DNA from: Branchipolynoe longqiensis
Taxonomy: Eukaryota; Annelida; Polychaeta; Phyllodocida; Polynoidae
DNA: 64,000 nt
Assembly (NCBI GenBank): GCA_030323885.1
Contig: CM059192.1
Span: 69,938,877 to 70,002,876 of the forward strand
Reading direction: 5' to 3'
A program made the translations under genes and the position numbers. A model generated the notes under the pieces. That model worked only from the letters and a program-made list of their open reading frames with translations, was not told where the DNA came from and made no database searches. The stretch's first letter is position 1, and each line of letters begins with the position of its first letter. Positions 22,001 to 34,000 of this stretch are shown here, in pieces.

Positions 22001-25000
22001 GCATCATTATCTTTTTCATCAAGATGATTCTGAAATAAAATAAAACTAATATAGGAGTGGATTTCTTTTTAAAGCAGCAAAATAAACAACCCCAAAGAAC
22101 AACAGAGGTATGGTGCCTGCAAGCTTTTCCGACAATGTTCAGACAATATTGTTAACAGACACCCCATAATATATCTTGTAAGTCTTAACAGAAAGTCTAC
22201 AAATTATTTTCAAGTTTCTGTACTCATTCCAGTAATAGATGCACATATTACACGAATAGCTAATGGTGCTGAAGAATTTTTATGAACAAATTTGATTCTA
22301 TTAATAAATCATTCAACAGCATAGCTAGCTATATAGGAAGAACCACTCAGAACAGAATGGTAAAGTATACATAAAATGGATGGGAGGGGGGGGGGGGGGG
22401 GGGAAAGCACCTTCAACCCAAATAAAAGTAGCAATACTATATGCTAGGTGTGAGATTAGTTGCATACAGGTTAGTTGAAGTTACTTATTTCCTTTTCAAT
22501 TAGTTTTATGATTAAAGAACAATGCCATAATTAAATACAGGAATGAAAGTGGTTTCCAACAAAAACCGTGGTAATCAAGCCAAGATTATTACACCGACGA
22601 CAAATTTCTACGAAAACGCAGATTTCCCACCATAGGATTAGCACTGTCAGGGAATTGCTGAAAATTACCGGAAGTCAAGCTTCGACTATCCTTGGGGCTA
22701 TATTATCGCTAGGCAGTAATAGGATAACACAAGTGCGAGTTGGCTCAGTGTCAGGACAATGAGATATCGAGTCATATCTAACTAGTTCTTGTTTGGGTTT
22801 TATGTTCTAGCAATATCTAAGGTCATTTTGTTTAACATTAATCGGTCAATATTAAAACAATCTCGGAAATGCGCAAAATGGCGGAGATCTTTCATCCCTG
22901 TAAATAAGTGGTATTGCATTTACCACGTGGCCCGAAATGTCAACAGTTTAACATTTTTATTTGTAAAAAGATTCTTTAGTACTATAGGAAACAAGACTGG
23001 TGCACAGTCGTATAGTCTATGATTGCAATTCCAGGGGGAGTAACCTACAAAATCGACTTTGTACAACCATAGTTAGCTTATAGTTGCGTAGTCCATTAAA
23101 AGCATGAACATTTCAAAAGCAAAACACTTATCTAGATTTGAACCTACATATCCAACTTAGATACTGGTGCACTTATGAAGCCGAGGGCATACTAAATCAA
23201 TTTAATAGAACATGTTACTGCTGAATCCTATGGAGTCAAGCATTTTGACAAGCATGTCAACATTAATTTGCATTATTTGTACTTCAAATTATCTCCCAAG
23301 TTAGTCATGTTAAAGCAAAGTTACTTCAATCTAAGTTAGGTAAATCATACCAATCAACCTAATATATTTATCTCAGAAAAGCACAAAAACTCAAATCAAC
23401 AGAATATCTACGGTTGGTCTTTATGAGTAGGCCTAAGTATTACAACAAACTAATCGTCATCGCTATAGTAGAATCCAAATGCTTTGTGCAATGTTTTTAA
23501 ACTTTAAATGCTGACTCAGCAATGATGAACCAGTCAGCTTCCAATTAAGCCCCTGCCCAATATCGCTATTTTGGGCAGGTGTCCTACTTCAGGTGGTCAC
23601 GTGGTGCTGGCTCCAATGTTGATGTTTACAGCTCCCACCCGCCATGCTCACCAAATATGGCACTTACTGAGTGGCACCAATGTGATGGCTGTTTATGAAC
23701 ATGAATGGATAGGGGTTACTCTCTACAACAGGGCCGCGTTAATGGTACACCTCGGAGGCACCTCGAAGACGGCTCCGAAATGTATTTTTGCCTAAAAGTT
23801 ACGTCCACGGTGCGCCTCAGAGTCGACTCCGAGACGCCGCGCTTTTCAGGTAGGAGCCAAAAAGCGCCTCCAAAATGGCCATGTGATTATGTGATTTCAG
23901 CCAATCTGAGCTGTTCTTTCAATTTCAGAATGGCTGCCCCCCATGGGGGCTGCCATTTTCGAAGCAACTGACAGCTATATGCTGTTCAGACTTGCGCGAC
24001 ATCCAGAATTTCTCTGAGGCGTACCTTGAACGCACCCAGGTCTCTACATTATGATGCTGATAATCAATTCTTTCTTTTATTGATAGCAAGTCAAATAATT
24101 ATTGTAGCCTGTCTATTCCTGTATTGGTATGTTAGCAGTTCTACATGTATTGAATCTATCCCACAAAAAAACATCAAAATTATACTTGTACAATTTTGGG
24201 CTAGAGTGAAAATGTGAAAATTTACACATTGACACCATGCATTTAGCCAAACTCTTTAAAAACCTTTTTCTTGTCAGACATAATATTGTTTGCTTAACTG
24301 TAATCAATAAAATCTTGTTTGAGTTTGTTGTGTATGCTAAAATGATGTTCTGGATGTGTCCTTGATTTTCATGTTACACAAGTGATATTAACCTATTGCT
24401 CAATTTGTATGGCCTACGATCTAAATAAAAAAATGAAATCTTTTTCTTTTTTTCTACCTCTGACATATGCACAACATGCAAACCTTCATAGAAACATAAA
24501 CCCTGCTATTATTTGGAATGTTTTTTGCTATTATTTGGAAGGTTTTCACTTTTTGTTTCAATGTCAGACTTTAGTGTCCAGTTTCAGAGAATGACGCATA
24601 GGTGCTAGGATGATTGACCTGTCAATCACTATCTCTGCCAGTTTTGACTATTTGAATTGAAATTGTGTATAACTATCATTTATAGCCAGTAAGCAATATA
24701 CTATTATCAAACACATCTGATTGTATGTACTGAAGGTAAAAAAACACTTGGCGCCAATATAATGATGAACAGCTAACTAATTGCTAGGTAATTCTCCATA
24801 TACATTGGGAGAATTGGCAGAGACTAGTTGGGTTTGAAGACAGAGGGGGAGAGAAGGGAGTTGTCAAACTGTTGCTATTGGTTCTTTATGTAGCCGGTAT
24901 TTAATTCAAATGATTAAATTCAACCTTATTCAATATCGTAGCATACGCGATCAACATTTTAAACACAAATATAAAGATTCAAAGTCAGATTCATATAACT

Positions 25001-28000
25001 ATACTATTCAGTTCTATTTTGAAACCAAAACGTTGGAAGTCCCCAAAAAGCGATGACAATCCTGTTAATGTTAGTGCCAAGCTAGATCATTAATAGCTAA
25101 TAAATAAATAGATCGTAGGCACACGCTTCCTTACCGGACCCAATTTCCGTCCATCTTTTAACAGCATGTTTTTTAGTAAAATATATAGCAATTTCTGGAA
25201 ACCATAATGGACAAATACACCATTAAAGCAACAAATTTGTAATACAACTACAATTCAACATTGTGCAAATTACATGTAGGTGTGTAGGATTTGGATTACG
25301 TGTAGACAAGTTCAATTTACAATGGCAAATAAAGAAACAAAACAGAAGCCGGATGTAATAAGTTACCATGCACTAAAAAAGATATGAATGTGTGCATAAT
25401 TAATCGGAAAACTTGTATATATATTTCTGATTTTGTCTTCTTTTATATATATATATATAGTGTAGTTGTGCAAATCTTACCTGGGTACAGATGATGGATA
25501 ACTGGTGTTTTCCCAAGGTACTAGCCTCGGATAGTCGTGGGTCAGGGAGAAGGAAGCACATCTGGGTCTTTTACATACTTTATAGGATAAAAAATTATCT
25601 CAATATTATATGGATACTTTAGTGTTTTCGTTTTGTCACAACCAAACGTGATAGTTGTGGTAGGGTAGGGTGGCCGGGCAGGCGGGCCCTGACCCACGAT
25701 TATCCGATACTAGTACCTCGGGAAAACACCAGTTATCCATCATCTGTACCCAGGTAAGATTCATATAACTATACTATTTTAACTCGGTACTACGCCTCTG
25801 ACTACTCGTAGTCCAGGGAGAATTTACATAATCTCATTTTTTATCCCTTTATTCTTAATATTATAAACACACTGTAATGGCTGCTTGGTTTTTCTACTCG
25901 TTTGTTGTAATGTTTTGCAAACGATCTAGCTGTTTTCCACCCCACGTGTGCAAGGATTCTCTGAAATGAGATTCCTGTCTTGCCTTGGAGACCATGGCTC
26001 CATGCTTTGAGTGAGATGCGTAGCGTCGAGTATTGATGCCTGCCTGTTTAAGCACCTTGATGGTCCATCTTGCGAGTGTGTCTCTCAGCTTTATTAAACT
26101 ACATAAACCTGTCTGGAATTCCTCATTCCGCATGACTTGGATATATAATCCCTAATGGCCGAAACTACACAAATCCATTTATCATCCGAAAAACTATTTA
26201 CATGTACCGTGGACAGTGGGTCCCCTGTGCGATTCGACTTTAGTAATGTCTCTAAATCGAATGTTGCCTCATCCTTATCTATCTCTAGTCCATCCAGAGA
26301 GAGTGCCACAATCGTTTGGCCTCTGTGTCTCGTCATTAGCAGTAATAGCACCGCTAACTTAAAACCTAGTTCCTTTATTGATGAATGTCTATTACTAGGC
26401 CATAACTTGAATAACTTTAATACTACCAACACATCCCAAAACCTATTATATCTGAGTTTGAGTGGGTTTCTTTCATACACCGATCTAATGAACCAGTGTA
26501 CTAACTGATGTTTTCCAATCGTTTGTCCATCTATTCTTGGTAGAATAATTGAAAGTGCACAACTTGCTGCATTAATTGCACCAAATCCTAAGCCTTCATC
26601 CTCTAATATTCTTAGAAATCTTACAATTTGGGCTATTGTAGGTTTTAATGGTTTGACTCCTTTAATAAGACAATGCAGTCCCCATTTATTTAAATAACTT
26701 GTGTATAATTTCACCGTTCCTTTCCTCCAGGCACCGTTACTTTCCTCTGTCTTGTGTAATCTTGTCTAAACCATATTGTTCTAAATGCCTGGAATATGTG
26801 CTACTGCTAGCCATATGTTGTGTTCCTCTGCCCAGTCCCAAATTAGTTTGGCTAAATGGTTACATGGTTTGGAACGAGTCCCTCCCATATTACGTATGTA
26901 AGCCATGGCGGTCGTGTTAATACCATTACATGATTTGTAGGTAGGTGAACTAGACTACGTAATCCTAGGTAAATAGCCTTGAGTTCTAGTACATTTATGT
27001 GATCGGAGATTTCCTCTTCCATCCACCGACCACCATGCCTGTTGGTCTCTGTGAGACCCCCATCCTTCTAGTGAAGCATCTGTTGTAACTGTAGTATTGG
27101 GCTCTCCCATTCTAATGGGGTTTGGCAAATTTTTAATGTGTGACAGCCACCACATAGTATCTTTTAGGCCGTCTGGCGAAATCGTCATGGGCCGTTCAAA
27201 GTTTCCTTTAGCGCAAGCCAACACTAAGTTATTATCTATTTCTAGCGATTTAATATGGGCCTTGCCATATAGAACAGCCGGCACGTAGGCTATCATAATT
27301 CCTATCAGTATTGCGACTTCGTCTTATCTTTGGTTTGTTCAATTGTAATAATTGGTTTACCGTTGTTGTAAATCTATCAACTTTCTATTCCGTTAATGAA
27401 ATGGTAATTTCTGTGGTGTCAATAGAAATGCCAGAAACTTTTACTTTTTTGTTGGTGCCAATACTGATTTAGTTTCATGTATGTAGAAACCTAATTGTTT
27501 TAATGTCTCACATAGTTCGCCTACTGCTGTCTGACAATGGTATTATGCTTGTGCCACAATAAATGAGTCATCAATATAAGGAAACATAACATGTCCTTTC
27601 CTAGCCATGTGGGAAAATATCGGTTTAAGTAACCTTGTGAAAATGCATGACTCATAAAGGTCATAATTCCAACAAAACCTGAATGTTTATAAATTGGTAC
27701 TGTATAGAATGCATCTCTGAGATCCACACTGGCTAGCCATGAGTCTTGTGTAAGTAAGTCTCTAGCTGTGTCTAGTGAAAACATTTTGAAATGTTTGTAC
27801 TCTACTAATTTGTTATTTAAACCTTGTTTGATCCAAAATTAGTGTGACATCCCCATTTGTTTGGGTCTCGTTTAAATATTAGAAATAAATTCCCCAGCCA
27901 CATGAAGTACTGGTTCTGTAATGACTATTTCACAAAATTTCAGAACCTGATGGTCTAAGGCCTAGCATTCTGAACCATCAAATCGGTAAGGAAAGGGTAT

Positions 28001-31000
28001 GCTATTTTGAATAGGCTCCTCAATAAGTAGTATTTTAACTCTTTCCACTAAGCTAAGGATACTTAAATTCTCCGAAATGTTATTCCATTCCGGTAGGCAA
28101 TTATTTAGGTTACCAGCTTTAAATGTGCTTACTGGAGTCTGTGTTGCCACTTCTACTTGTCCCCTGTGTGGGGGAACGGTTTCTGGGCTTTGAACTCCCC
28201 CTTGAAGGGTCTGTTCCCGCCGTTCCAGCCGAAAGACTGTCTCTGGCCCCTTCCCTTTGCCTGATAGCCATAGTTCGTTCTGAACCAGCCTCCTCCTTGT
28301 CTGGTTTGATGGCTTCGAAAATCCTGCCTCATCTTCTTGAAGTGGGTAGGATTAGCGTCTGCAGATTTCTTTTTGTCTACTTCCATGTGTTTCCCATACT
28401 TCGATCCAGTCTCCACTTGTTTGAACAAGTATTGGAGTTGCCCACCAAATATCTTAGTTTTGTCCAGTGGCTTCCCTTTCAAAAGGCTGGGGAGCAAGGA
28501 ATAATGTATATTCCTTCCCGTCGTTGTCCAAGACCTTCTTGGACCTCACCACTTCTTTTCCTGCATCCATGCAGATGGTCTTGAAAACATTTTCAAAACA
28601 TCTGTAGGAGAGTAAATTGCTGGTTGCTGTAAGCAGCGCAATTCCTTTGTCCATCTCCTCGCACAGCGACGAGAACTTGTTCTCCGTCATCATCCTATTA
28701 GCTATAGGCGCAATGGCTGACAGTTGCGAGAACCCCCTTGTGCACCATGTGCAGGAATGCTTCAAACTTTCTACGGTCCTCACTTAGCTTAACATCGACG
28801 TCCAGCTCTATGATGGCCAATTCCGGGATACCTTTGATCCCCGTGAACGTCTCAGCCAGGCTTCATGATGACTTCCGCTGGCTTAAAGGTATGGAAGTGG
28901 CCCTTTATGATCTTTCTCATCAAGCAACGGGCGTCTGGATCTTTTTCCTTGTAAGTGTCTTACACTTCTTGACCACCTTCCCACTCAGCTTGGCGTATTC
29001 ACCCGCCCATTTGGTGTCCGAGTCTGAGTTCGTTGAGGACGAGTCTGACAAAGAATCCGAAGAAGAGGACTTATTCTTCTTCTTGGATTTCTTCTTACTC
29101 TTTTTCACCAGCAGCTTCTTGCGTGCCCTGGTTAACTCATCTCCATCGGAACGACTTCCTCCTGCGACTCAGAAGAGTCCTGATCCTCAGAAAGATCCTC
29201 CCAATAGGAATCTTCCGAATCCAGCACTGGCTTTGTGGTTCTAGTAGCCCGCGCTTTGGAGGGAACATCACCTCCAACTTCTGTTGAACCAGACACAAAA
29301 GTCGTGCATCTAGGTCTGGCTCAGAACCCCCCCTGCCTCCTCAGAATCTCTTTGTTCTGGCGACCTTTGTACCCATACTGGTGGTGACAGGTCTTATCTT
29401 CACTGAGCACTCGAGGTGCGTCAGGCTTATTCCGCTTCGTAGCCATAGCTGGGAGTCTGTAAAGCACCAAAACCAAAGGTTAGACATTATTCAAGCTGAA
29501 TATCACACAGGTAATTATCGTATAAATAATACCAAGTGTGTATAATCGTGTTAAATCCGTATTTAAATCATTTTTAACACAGGCATGTGGGTAATAGACT
29601 CTCGTAGGTAACGGTATGGACAACCAACCGAAACCAAACGAGGGGTAGGGACCAGTGGAGTAGTGCCCACCCACACTCTGTCAAATAAATTTCTCCCACC
29701 TGTGGCTTTGTTGGCCAACAAGTTGGAGAAAATACTACAGGACTCAGAGGTACGCCTAATAAACAATTTGGGGAATCTAAAAGAAACCCAGGAATAAATC
29801 CTATCGATGTAAGTGGCTCCTGCCACACATCTCTCCGTTCGGCAACGGGTGGCATTATAAAAAAACAATTGCTGCATATGTTTTAACGACGTTATGACAC
29901 AATCGTAATTAAGCTGTAATACAGTCAATTCTAAGGAAAAGTTTTAAAACCATTATGTATGTGAATGCTAACATGAACTGTACCAATGTATCCAGTTAAA
30001 ATGATACTAACCTGTTTGGTTTAGTAGTTATGTAGAGAAACTGCCGGAGCTACTCAACAAATGTCCTCCCATTGTGAGTAGATTATGCTAATTGCTGGAC
30101 CCAGATTATGCTAATTGCTGGACGTAGTCTGATGGACTACGAGTAACAAGAGCCGTAGTACCGAGGTAAAATATATATATAAAAGGAAGAGGAAAACAGT
30201 GTCTTTAAGGAAATTCATCAAACATAATAGAACAAACCTCATTTACTAAAAGAATCTCAGAGATCATAACAAATATACTACAATTACCACAAATATATCA
30301 CAACAATAAGCCAAAAACGATCTAATAAAATAAAACAATTACATTTAATCAAACATATATAACATTGTTATATGTATGGTTTATACAACTATGTGTAAGG
30401 TTTATATAAAACTGTCATGGGGGTGATGAAAATGGGAAATATTGCACCTAGAGCGGGACTCGAACCCACATCTCTTTGCATTCCAGGCCAGTGTGCTAAC
30501 CATTAAACCACCTAGGCTCCCTGATATCAACACACTACCCATGCCTACCTGTCTATGTTGTTACTTGCCTGAGAGGTCAGTGCAGACTACTACAAAACTA
30601 TAAATACAATAAACAAGAATACCACCAACAACAAACCACCTTACCCGTTGCTTATCCTCCATCTCAGCAACGTTGTCGCTTTTTCCCGGGGTCTTGGACA
30701 GCTCAATGTTGATCCGGAGAGCCTCGGAGTACTTGGGGTTTCTGACCACCACTTTCTTCTCTGCTTGTTCATAGCCGGGCTTGTTCACAACTACTGTGTA
30801 CTCACCGGGCACAAGCAGGCGCCAGAAGTCGCCGTCATGGGCTGCGTGGAACAAGGTAGACGGTCAGCATTTTCCTATAGCTTCACTTGCGTTAGAAAAC
30901 AAAGTAAAGTAAAGCTGGTTTTATTTAACGACGCCTCTAGAGCACATTGATTTTTGTATCAACGGCTATTGGAAGTCAAACATATGGTCATTCTGACACA

Positions 31001-34000
31001 TCTCTTTGGAGGAAACCGGCTGTTGCTACATAGGCTACTCTTTCTGATAAGCAACAAGGGGCCTTTTATACGCACTTTCCAACAGACAGGACAGGGCATA
31101 CCACAGCAATTGATGAACCAGTTGTGGACCACTGGTTGTGTGTTAGAAAAAGTCAAAACGCCCAGCAAAATAAGCTGTTTTTGTATGGTTTCAGTTATTC
31201 GATGTGGAACATCGAGTTTTACATGTGAATTGATTAATTGATGAATGGTTATTATTCTAAAGGCATACATATAGCTGCATTATTAGATAGTTATGTTGTT
31301 ATATAGTTACGTAGTTTGGGTGGGCTGTATTATGTTTTAATTGCCTACTTAATGCTGCATAGTCCCATGAAGCATCAAATGTTCAAAACCATAAAAGTCG
31401 CCATGATATGACCATAGATATTGGTAGGACATAAAACCCTAACAAATAAACAAACAACTGAGCCCGGTGAAGCTCTAGCGCATTCTCACCCGAGTAAACG
31501 GCGTGTCTGATGCGCTTGGTGCCGTTAATGATGCTGATGGTGGCGTGTGCAATCGGCTCGCTTGTCTCGGCGTCAACAACGAAGCCCTTCACGCCCATGT
31601 GGGTCTGGGGAGGCAGCACAACCAAATAAACATTGCTCATTATTCGTCGAAGCCCTTCACAACCATGTGTGGGTCTGGGGAGGCAGCTCAACCAAATAAA
31701 CATTGCTCATTATTCGTCGAAGCCCTTCACAACCATGTGTGGGTCTGGGGAGGCAGCTCAACCAAATAAACATTGCTCTTATTCATCGAAGCCATTCACG
31801 ACCATGTGTGGATCTCGGGAGGCAGCTCAACCAAATAAACATTGCTCATTATTCATCAAAGCCCTTCACGCCCATGTGTGGGTCTGGGGAGGCAGCTCAA
31901 CCAAATAAACATTGCTCATTATTTGTTGAAGCCATTCACACCCATGTGGGTCTGGGGAGGCAGCACAACTAAACAAACACCTGCTCATTATTTGTTGAAG
32001 CCCTTCACGCCCATGTGGGTCTGGGGAGGCAGCTCAACCAAATAAACATTGCTCATTATTTGTTGAAGCCCTTCACGCCCATGTGGGTCTGGGGAGACAG
32101 CTCAACCAAACAAACACCTGCTCATTATTTGTTGAAGCCCTTCACGCCCATGTGGGTCTGGGGAGGCAGCTCAACCAAATAAACATTGCTCATTATTCGT
32201 CGAAGCCCTTCACAACCATGTGTGGGTCTGGGGAGGCAGCTCAACCAAATAACCATTGCTCATTATTTGTTGAAGCCCTTCACGCCCATGTGTGGGTCTG
32301 GGGAGGCAGCACAAGTAAACAAACATTGCTCATTATTCGTTGAAGCCCTTCACGCCCATGTGTGGGTCTGGGGAGGCAGCACAACCAAATAAACATTGCT
32401 CATTATTTGTTGAAGCCCTTCACGCCCATGTGGGTCTGGGGAGGCAGCTCAACCAAATAAACATTGCTCATTATTTGTTGAAGCCCTTCACGCCCATGTG
32501 TGGGTCTAGGGAGGCAGCACAACTAAACGAACATTGCCCATTATTCGTTGAAGCCCTTCATGCCCATGTGTGGGTCTGGGGAGGCAGCTCAACTAAACAA
32601 ACATTGCTCATTATTCGTTGAAGCCCTTCACACCCATGTGTGGGTCTGGGGAGGCAGCACAACTAAACGAACATTGCTCATTATTCGTTGAAGCCCTCCA
32701 CGCCCATGTGTCGGTCTGGGGAGGCAGCACAACTAAACGAACATTGCCCATTATTCGTTGAAGCCCTTCACGCCCATGTGTGGGTCTGGGGAGGCAGCTC
32801 AACTAAACAAACATTGCTCATTATTCGTTGAAGCCCTTCACGCCCATGTGTGGGTCTGGGGAGGCAGCACAACTAAACGAACATTGCCCATTATTCGTTG
32901 AAGCCCTCCACGCCCATGTGGGGAGGCAGCACAACTAAACAAACATTGATCATTATTCGTCAAAATTATCGGGCGTCCAAACTTTTCAACATGTTTACAT
33001 TCGCACAAAGACAAATACTACTACCTTTACAGATGGCTCACTTAATGCCTACTCACTCCGTAACCCACACAGTAGTACCCGTGACCACTATCGCGCTGTT
33101 TTCGCGAATACATTTTATGGACCACAACGATCGTGTTATAACGGGGTTTCACTGTATTTAAAAGATAAATTTTAATAATTTTTTCTCAGCATTGGGACAC
33201 TGGTCTTAATGTCATAAACAGATGCATTAATTACGTGTGTTTGTGTGTGTGTGCATGTCTGTCTGTGTGCGTGTGTGTGTCTGTCTGTCTATGTGTGTCT
33301 GTCTCTGCGTGTGTGTGGGGGGGGTTATATTAGAGGGTGTGCAAGGTCATGACCATCTTTAATAATGTTCTTACCGCCCACATGTAGTCCATCAGCGCCT
33401 TCGAGTTGTTCCTCCAGTGTGCTTGTGGATGTGTGTGTGTGTGGATGTGTGTGTGTGTGTGTGTGTGTGGGGGGGGGGGGTATATTAGAGGTCGTGAAAG
33501 GACATGACCATCTTGAATAATGTTCTTACCGCCCACATGTAGTCCATCAGCGCCTTTGAGTTGTTCCTCCAGTAAGCGGGCAGGTCCTTGCCGGGAGGGA
33601 ACTTGTCACAGCCCAGCTCCAGGGTGATCTCAAAGCAGTTGGTGCTCAGGTAGTTAAAGTCCTGCATACCTGCCGGGAACACCAGATATGGCTATTAAAC
33701 TTCCATAGTCCGATGGTTTTGAGTTTTTGGCATATTCTGAGATAAATAGGTTAGGTTGATCGTTATAATCTACCTTACTTTAGATTGAGGTCACTTTTTT
33801 TTTTAACTGGCAAACTTTTGAGATATTTAAAGTGCAAACATGCTAAATTAATTTTCGCAAGCACACCAAAACTCTTGACAGCATAGGCTTCAACCATAAC
33901 AGCTTCTATTAGATTACCTCACTATTCCCTTCAGTGTGGTGACAGATGTTTAATAAGTGCAACAGTGTCTAAGTTAGATATATGTATAATAGAATTAAGA

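Larger units (their letters stand above)
20296..22700. repeat. Tandem triplication of a mini-exon-bearing intronic unit
   Basis: Three units begin with ATCCATACC-AAT/AGTATTGCTAGATGTCAG at about 20296, 20851 and 21774. Each carries the stretch AATACAGCAAGATAA-TTACGTT around a 48-bp exon. The second and third units are longer (about 0.92 kb), sharing GCATAGCTAGCTATATAGGA, a G-run and a family B MITE 5' part. The first unit is cut to about 0.55 kb. Confidence 0.9.
25775..30172 (-). mobile_element. Decayed DIRS1-like retrotransposon with inverted terminal repeats
   Basis: Order on the minus strand: Gag-like, RT, RNase H, tyrosine recombinase, as in DIRS elements. The outer ends are inverted repeats: TATTTTAACTCGGTACTACG at about 25774 and GCCGTAGTACCGAGGTAAAATA at about 30150, each followed inward by a (T)ACTCGTAGTCCA block. 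Inverted, not direct, termini place it with DIRS1-like elements. All ORFs are broken. It occupies most of CPE intron 8. Confidence 0.85.

Noticed and set aside
26155..29244. Plus-strand open frames of 117-168 codons
   Set aside because: They are antisense shadows of the DIRS1-like Gag, RT and recombinase remnants.
30561..30644. C-terminal membrane segment of CPE ([16 protein letters not shown])
   Set aside because: It lies past a strong GTAAGG donor; exon 8 ends at 30645 and the hydrophobic stretch is intron read-through.
31503..32802. Several overlapping plus-strand frames with repeated [19 protein letters not shown]
   Set aside because: Antisense read of the 70-bp minisatellite derived from CPE exon 7; not an independent repeat protein.
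31605..32960. CRISPR-like regular array
   Set aside because: The repeats are 70 bp without unique spacers, in a eukaryotic intron, and trace to a neighbouring exon boundary.
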